In this document: piece by piece, positions 61,420 through 64,000 of the stretch
How the letters are laid out: each line of letters opens with the position of its first letter
Position numbering within the stretch: the stretch's first letter is position 1
DNA from: Streptomyces sp. NRRL F-2580
Lineage (GTDB): Bacteria > Actinomycetota > Actinomycetes > Streptomycetales > Streptomycetaceae
DNA: 64,000 nt
Assembly (NCBI RefSeq): GCF_000720115.1
Contig: NZ_JOIR01000030.1
Location: forward strand, 1-64,000
Direction: 5' to 3'
Position numbers and translations under genes: made by a program
The notes under the pieces: model-generated
Databases searched by the model: none
Seen by the model: the letters and a program-made list of their open reading frames with translations, nothing else
What the model was told of the DNA's origin: nothing

Positions 61420-62715
61420 TCAGACCTCGGCCCCGGCCGGAGCCGGCTTCGCATCGGCCGGGGCGCCGGCCCCCGCGGCCTCGACCACGCCACCCCTGGG
61501 AAGGCTCCGCATCAGGAGCCAGTACCCCGCCGCCGCCACCGTCCCCAGCACACCGGTGGCCCCCCACAGCCAGGCCGCCCCGTACCGGTCGATCACGAAG
61601 CCCGCCATCAGCGGTGCCACCAGCGAGGCCACCGCCCACGACAGGTTGTAGACCCCCTGGTAGCGGCCGCGCCCGTGCACCGGCGACAGCCGCACGACCA
61701 GGCTCATCTGGGTCGGCGAGTTCACGATCTCCGCCAGCGTCCACACGCACACCGTCAGCGCGTACGCCCACAGGGGCCCGGCGAAGGCCGTCAGCGCGAA
61801 CCCGTACCCGGCCAGGAGTGCCGAGATCACCAGCAGCTTCTGCGGGTCGTGCCGTTCGATGAGCGCCGTGACCGGGATCTGCAGCAGCACGATCAGCGCC
61901 CCGTTCACGGCGAGGACCAGCCCGTAGTCCCCGGGGGAGAACCCGGCGCCGCCCATCGCGACGGGCAGGCCGACCGAGCCCTGCGTGAAGATCAGCGAGA
62001 TCAGGAACGACAGCCCGACCACGCCCATGAACGGCCCGTCCCGCAGCACGCTCGCGAGCCCGATCGCAGGCTCCTCCCCGGTGGCCGCCTTGCCCGCGGT
62101 GGCGGGTGAGGGCCCGCCTCCGGGCCGGGACTCGGGCAGCTTCACGTACACGAGCACCGCGCACGTCAGCGTGAGCGCCGCCTCGCCCAGGAAGCCGGCC
62201 AGATAGCTGTACTCCGCGATCACGCCCGCCGCCGTCGCGCTGATGGCGAAGCCGAGGTTGATGGCCCAGTAGTTGAGCGCGAAGGCCCGTCCGCGGTCCT
62301 CCGGGCGGACGATGTCCGCCATCATCGCCGCGACCGCCGGCCGGGACGCGTTCGAGGTCATGCCGACGAGCAGGGCCACCGCGGCGATCGCCGCCGGGTG
62401 CTCCATGAAGCCGAGCAGCGCCACCGAGAACGCGGTCGAGGCCTGGGCCGCCAGCAGCGTGGGGCGCCGCCCCAGCCGGTCGGTCATCACGCCCGCGACG
62501 AGCGAGGAGACGACACCGCCGAGCCCGTGGAGGGCGACCACCAGTCCCGCGAAGGAGGCCGAATAGCCCCGGTCCAGGGTCAGGTACAAGGTCATGAAGG
62601 TGGCGACGAAGGCCCCGAGCCGGTTGATCAGCGTGCTCGTCCAGAGCCACCAGAACGCGCGGGGCAGACCCGAGACGCTCTCCCGGGCGGCCCGTCTCAG
62701 ACTGGCAGCGGACAT
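61420..62715 (-). CDS. MFS transporter
   Basis: A 431-residue major-facilitator protein with about twelve helices. The loop 2-3 signature is GVMTDRLGRRPTLLAAQ, and a central Pro/Gly/Ala-rich loop (SRPGGGPSPATAGKAATGEE) separates the halves. The C-terminal half has TALIERHDPQKLLVISALL. It is probably a drug or metabolite exporter; the substrate is unknown. ATG 62715 has GGGGGA 6 bases upstream; longer starts lack one. Divergent from gpmA. Confidence 0.93.
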   Translation of the reverse strand: MSAASLRRAARESVSGLPRAFWWLWTSTLINRLGAFVATFMTLYLTLDRGYSASFAGLVVALHGLGGVVSSLVAGVMTDRLGRRPTLLAAQASTAFSVALLGFMEHPAAIAAVALLVGMTSNASRPAVAAMMADIVRPEDRGRAFALNYWAINLGFAISATAAGVIAEYSYLAGFLGEAALTLTCAVLVYVKLPESRPGGGPSPATAGKAATGEEPAIGLASVLRDGPFMGVVGLSFLISLIFTQGSVGLPVAMGGAGFSPGDYGLVLAVNGALIVLLQIPVTALIERHDPQKLLVISALLAGYGFALTAFAGPLWAYALTVCVWTLAEIVNSPTQMSLVVRLSPVHGRGRYQGVYNLSWAVASLVAPLMAGFVIDRYGAAWLWGATGVLGTVAAAGYWLLMRSLPRGGVVEAAGAGAPADAKPAPAGAEV

Positions 62716-62802
62716 AAGGATTCCCCCCGGGGACGTAAGTGTCACTTGAGCAGAGTGAACATTACGATCGACGGGCACCCGGGCGCCAGTGGATTGACGC
62801 GC

Positions 62803-62851
62803 GAGGTCAATCGGAGGTCAATCGGGAGGTCGATCGGAGGTCGATCGGAGG
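62803..62851 (+). repeat. 11-bp direct repeats upstream of gpmA
   Basis: Four head-to-tail units GAGGTCRATCG (62803-62813, 62814-62825 with one extra G, 62826-62836, 62837-62847) plus a partial unit lie 50-98 bases before gpmA. Read as GGTCAATCGGA, each first-type unit matches the PhoP consensus at about 9 of 11 positions. One-helical-turn spacing suggests a protein-binding array, but the regulator is not known. Confidence 0.85.
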
Positions 62852-62900
62852 AGCCCGCCTCGCGCGCGAGCGCGCCCGCCCGTCCATTAGGCTCGTACGC

Positions 62901-63662
62901 ATGGCCGACGCACCGTACAAGCTGATCCTCCTCCGCCACGGCGAGAGCGACTGGAACGCGAAGAACCTGTTCACCGGCTGGGTGGACGTCAACCTCACCG
63001 AGAAGGGCGAGAAGGAGGCGGTCCGCGGCGGTGAGCTGCTGAAGGACGCCGGCCTGCTGCCCGATGTCCTGCACACCTCCCTCCAGAAGCGCGCCATCCG
63101 CACCGCGCAGCTCGCGCTCGAGGCCGCGGACCGCCACTGGATCCCGGTGCACCGCTCCTGGCGCCTGAACGAGCGCCACTACGGTGCGCTCCAGGGCAAG
63201 GACAAGGCGCAGACCCTCGCCGAGTTCGGCGAGGAGCAGTTCATGCTGTGGCGCCGCTCGTACGACACCCCGCCGCCGGTCCTCGAGGACGGTACGGAGT
63301 TCTCGCAGTCCGAGGACCCGCGCTACGCGTCGATCCCGCAGGAGCTGCGCCCGCGCACCGAGTGCCTCAAGGACGTCGTCGAGCGCATGCTGCCGTACTG
63401 GTACGACGGCATCGTCCCGGACCTGCTGGCCGGCCGTACGGTCCTGGTCGCCGCGCACGGCAACTCCCTGCGCGGTCTGGTCAAGCACCTCGACGGCATC
63501 TCCGACGCCGACATCACGGGCCTGAACATCCCGACCGGCATCCCGCTCGTCTACGAGCTGGACGCCGACTTCAAGCCCCTCAAGCCGGGCGGCACCTACC
63601 TCGACCCGGACGCGGCCGCGGCCGCCATCGAGGCCGTCAAGAACCAGGGCAAGAAGAAGTAG
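62901..63662 (+). CDS. gpmA: 2,3-bisphosphoglycerate-dependent phosphoglycerate mutase
   Basis: A 253-residue dPGM. It has the phospho-histidine motif [10 protein letters not shown] (H13), [49 protein letters not shown] and the second histidine H186 in [17 protein letters not shown]. It interconverts 3- and 2-phosphoglycerate in glycolysis. TAGGCT (62888-62893) lies 7 bases before the ATG and there is no Shine-Dalgarno sequence, so the mRNA is probably leaderless. The 11-bp repeat array sits just upstream. A terminator follows. Confidence 0.97.
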   Translation: MADAPYKLILLRHGESDWNAKNLFTGWVDVNLTEKGEKEAVRGGELLKDAGLLPDVLHTSLQKRAIRTAQLALEAADRHWIPVHRSWRLNERHYGALQGKDKAQTLAEFGEEQFMLWRRSYDTPPPVLEDGTEFSQSEDPRYASIPQELRPRTECLKDVVERMLPYWYDGIVPDLLAGRTVLVAAHGNSLRGLVKHLDGISDADITGLNIPTGIPLVYELDADFKPLKPGGTYLDPDAAAAAIEAVKNQGKKK

Positions 63663-63673
63663 CAAAAGCGATC

Positions 63674-63715
63674 AAGCCCCTGACGCGCACGCACGGCGCG
63701 GGTCAGGGGCTTTCG
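63674..63715 (+). terminator. gpmA terminator
   Basis: An 11-bp stem AAGCCCCTGAC / GTCAGGGGCTT (63674-63684, 63702-63712) with a GC-rich apical part and a short T-run lies 11 bases after the gpmA stop. Confidence 0.92.
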
Positions 63716-63798
63716 TCTACTCGTTGTGGGGCCGGCGGGCGGGGCCTAGGTCCAATGGCGCATGGCGCGGGCGGCGGGGGGTCGGGAGAGTGGCGGGC

Positions 63799-64000
63799 AT
63801 GGAACCTCTCGACCACGCCCGTACCGATGCCTACCTGCGCCGCCTGGGAGCGGCGCGGCCCGCCCGGGCCACAGGCGACTCGCTGCGCGAGCTGCACCTG
63901 TGCCACCTGCGTACCGTGCCGTTCGAGAACCTGTCGATCCACCTCGGCGAGGACCTCGTGCTCACCCGGGACGCCGTCTTCGACAAGATCGTGACGGCCG
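63799..64000 (+). CDS. Arylamine N-acetyltransferase, N-terminal part
   Basis: The frame from ATG 63799 to the window end gives 67 residues: a DAYLRRLGAARP start, SLRELHLCHLRTVPFENLSIHLGEDLVL and a TRDAVFDKIV segment. This is the N-terminal helical bundle of the NAT family, which acetylates arylamines with acetyl-CoA. The catalytic Cys lies just beyond the window, so activity cannot be checked. It starts 137 bases after gpmA, beyond that gene's terminator. Confidence 0.88.
   Translation, partial: MEPLDHARTDAYLRRLGAARPARATGDSLRELHLCHLRTVPFENLSIHLGEDLVLTRDAVFDKIVTA

Overview
The window is high-GC actinobacterial DNA and reads as the conserved core of a Streptomyces chromosome. Codon use is strongly GC3-biased and GTG/TTG starts are common. 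Diagnostic genes are glnR, mshA, mshD, nur, rsiG and a DUF47/pit/pst/ppk phosphate cluster. From memory, the gene order follows S. coelicolor from about SCO4124 to SCO4209. There is no prophage, insertion sequence, CRISPR array or tRNA gene; the window opens in the 3' end of a 5S rRNA gene.

Layout. (1) 1-750: end of an rrn operon, its terminator and a GNAT gene. (2) 755-7970, minus strand: a tightly packed six-gene cluster resembling a stripped-down type IV secretion system (VirB2-like pilin, VirB8-like, VirB6/TrbL-like, PrgI/SCO6880-like, VirB4-like ATPase, VirD4-like protein without a P-loop) and no relaxase. A VirB1-like transglycosylase/NlpC enzyme lies apart at 14005. (3) 8347-17892: accessory enzymes (a YunG-like chimera, pentapeptide protein, GNAT, LysE, thioesterase, Ser/Thr kinase, PAP2, small membrane proteins, a lipoprotein). 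(4) 17909-18297: csoR with its operator. (5) 18443-27870: the phosphate block: DUF47 regulator, Pit transporter, pstSCAB, a CHAD protein and ppk, with PHO-box-like repeats before pstS and ppk. (6) 28400-42684: mshD, a secreted 5'-nucleotidase, an alpha/beta hydrolase with a divergent TetR regulator and operator, a PI-PLC-like protein, the CssRS-like two-component pair with an HtrA-like protease, a LacI regulator, glnR, a MoaD-like protein and membrane/envelope proteins. (7) 42808-44295: a promoter and leaderless cysteine-containing leader peptide ahead of a sulfurtransferase-DUF1416 pair. (8) 44428-53563: DUF3099, three GTGA-coupled single-pass membrane proteins, a nitrobindin-like protein, nur, ygfZ, dtd, rsiG, an Eis-like GNAT, a PrmC-like methyltransferase and DoxX. 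(9) 53797-64000: XRE regulator, HbhA-like and DUF2516 proteins, a receiver-PP2C phosphatase, an NlpC/P60 hydrolase, a methyltransferase, mshA, YbjN, MFS, gpmA and the start of an arylamine N-acetyltransferase. Parts of this last block match the Mycobacterium tuberculosis order Rv0474-hbhA-Rv0476 and mshA-Rv0487-gpm1.

Shared themes. Phosphate capture, storage and release (pit, pst, ppk, CHAD, nucleotidase, PI-PLC) dominate the middle. Metal and stress control (CsoR, Nur, CssRS/HtrA), nitrogen control (GlnR), mycothiol synthesis (MshA, MshD) and developmental control (RsiG) are also present. A Streptomyces repeat built around a 'CTCAAACGCCGGCGGGGCTGG' core occurs at five places, once inside a coding sequence where it is translated as three 30-residue repeats. 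At least nine genes, plus the leader peptide, have a TANNNT hexamer 6-8 bases before the start codon, which suggests leaderless transcripts.
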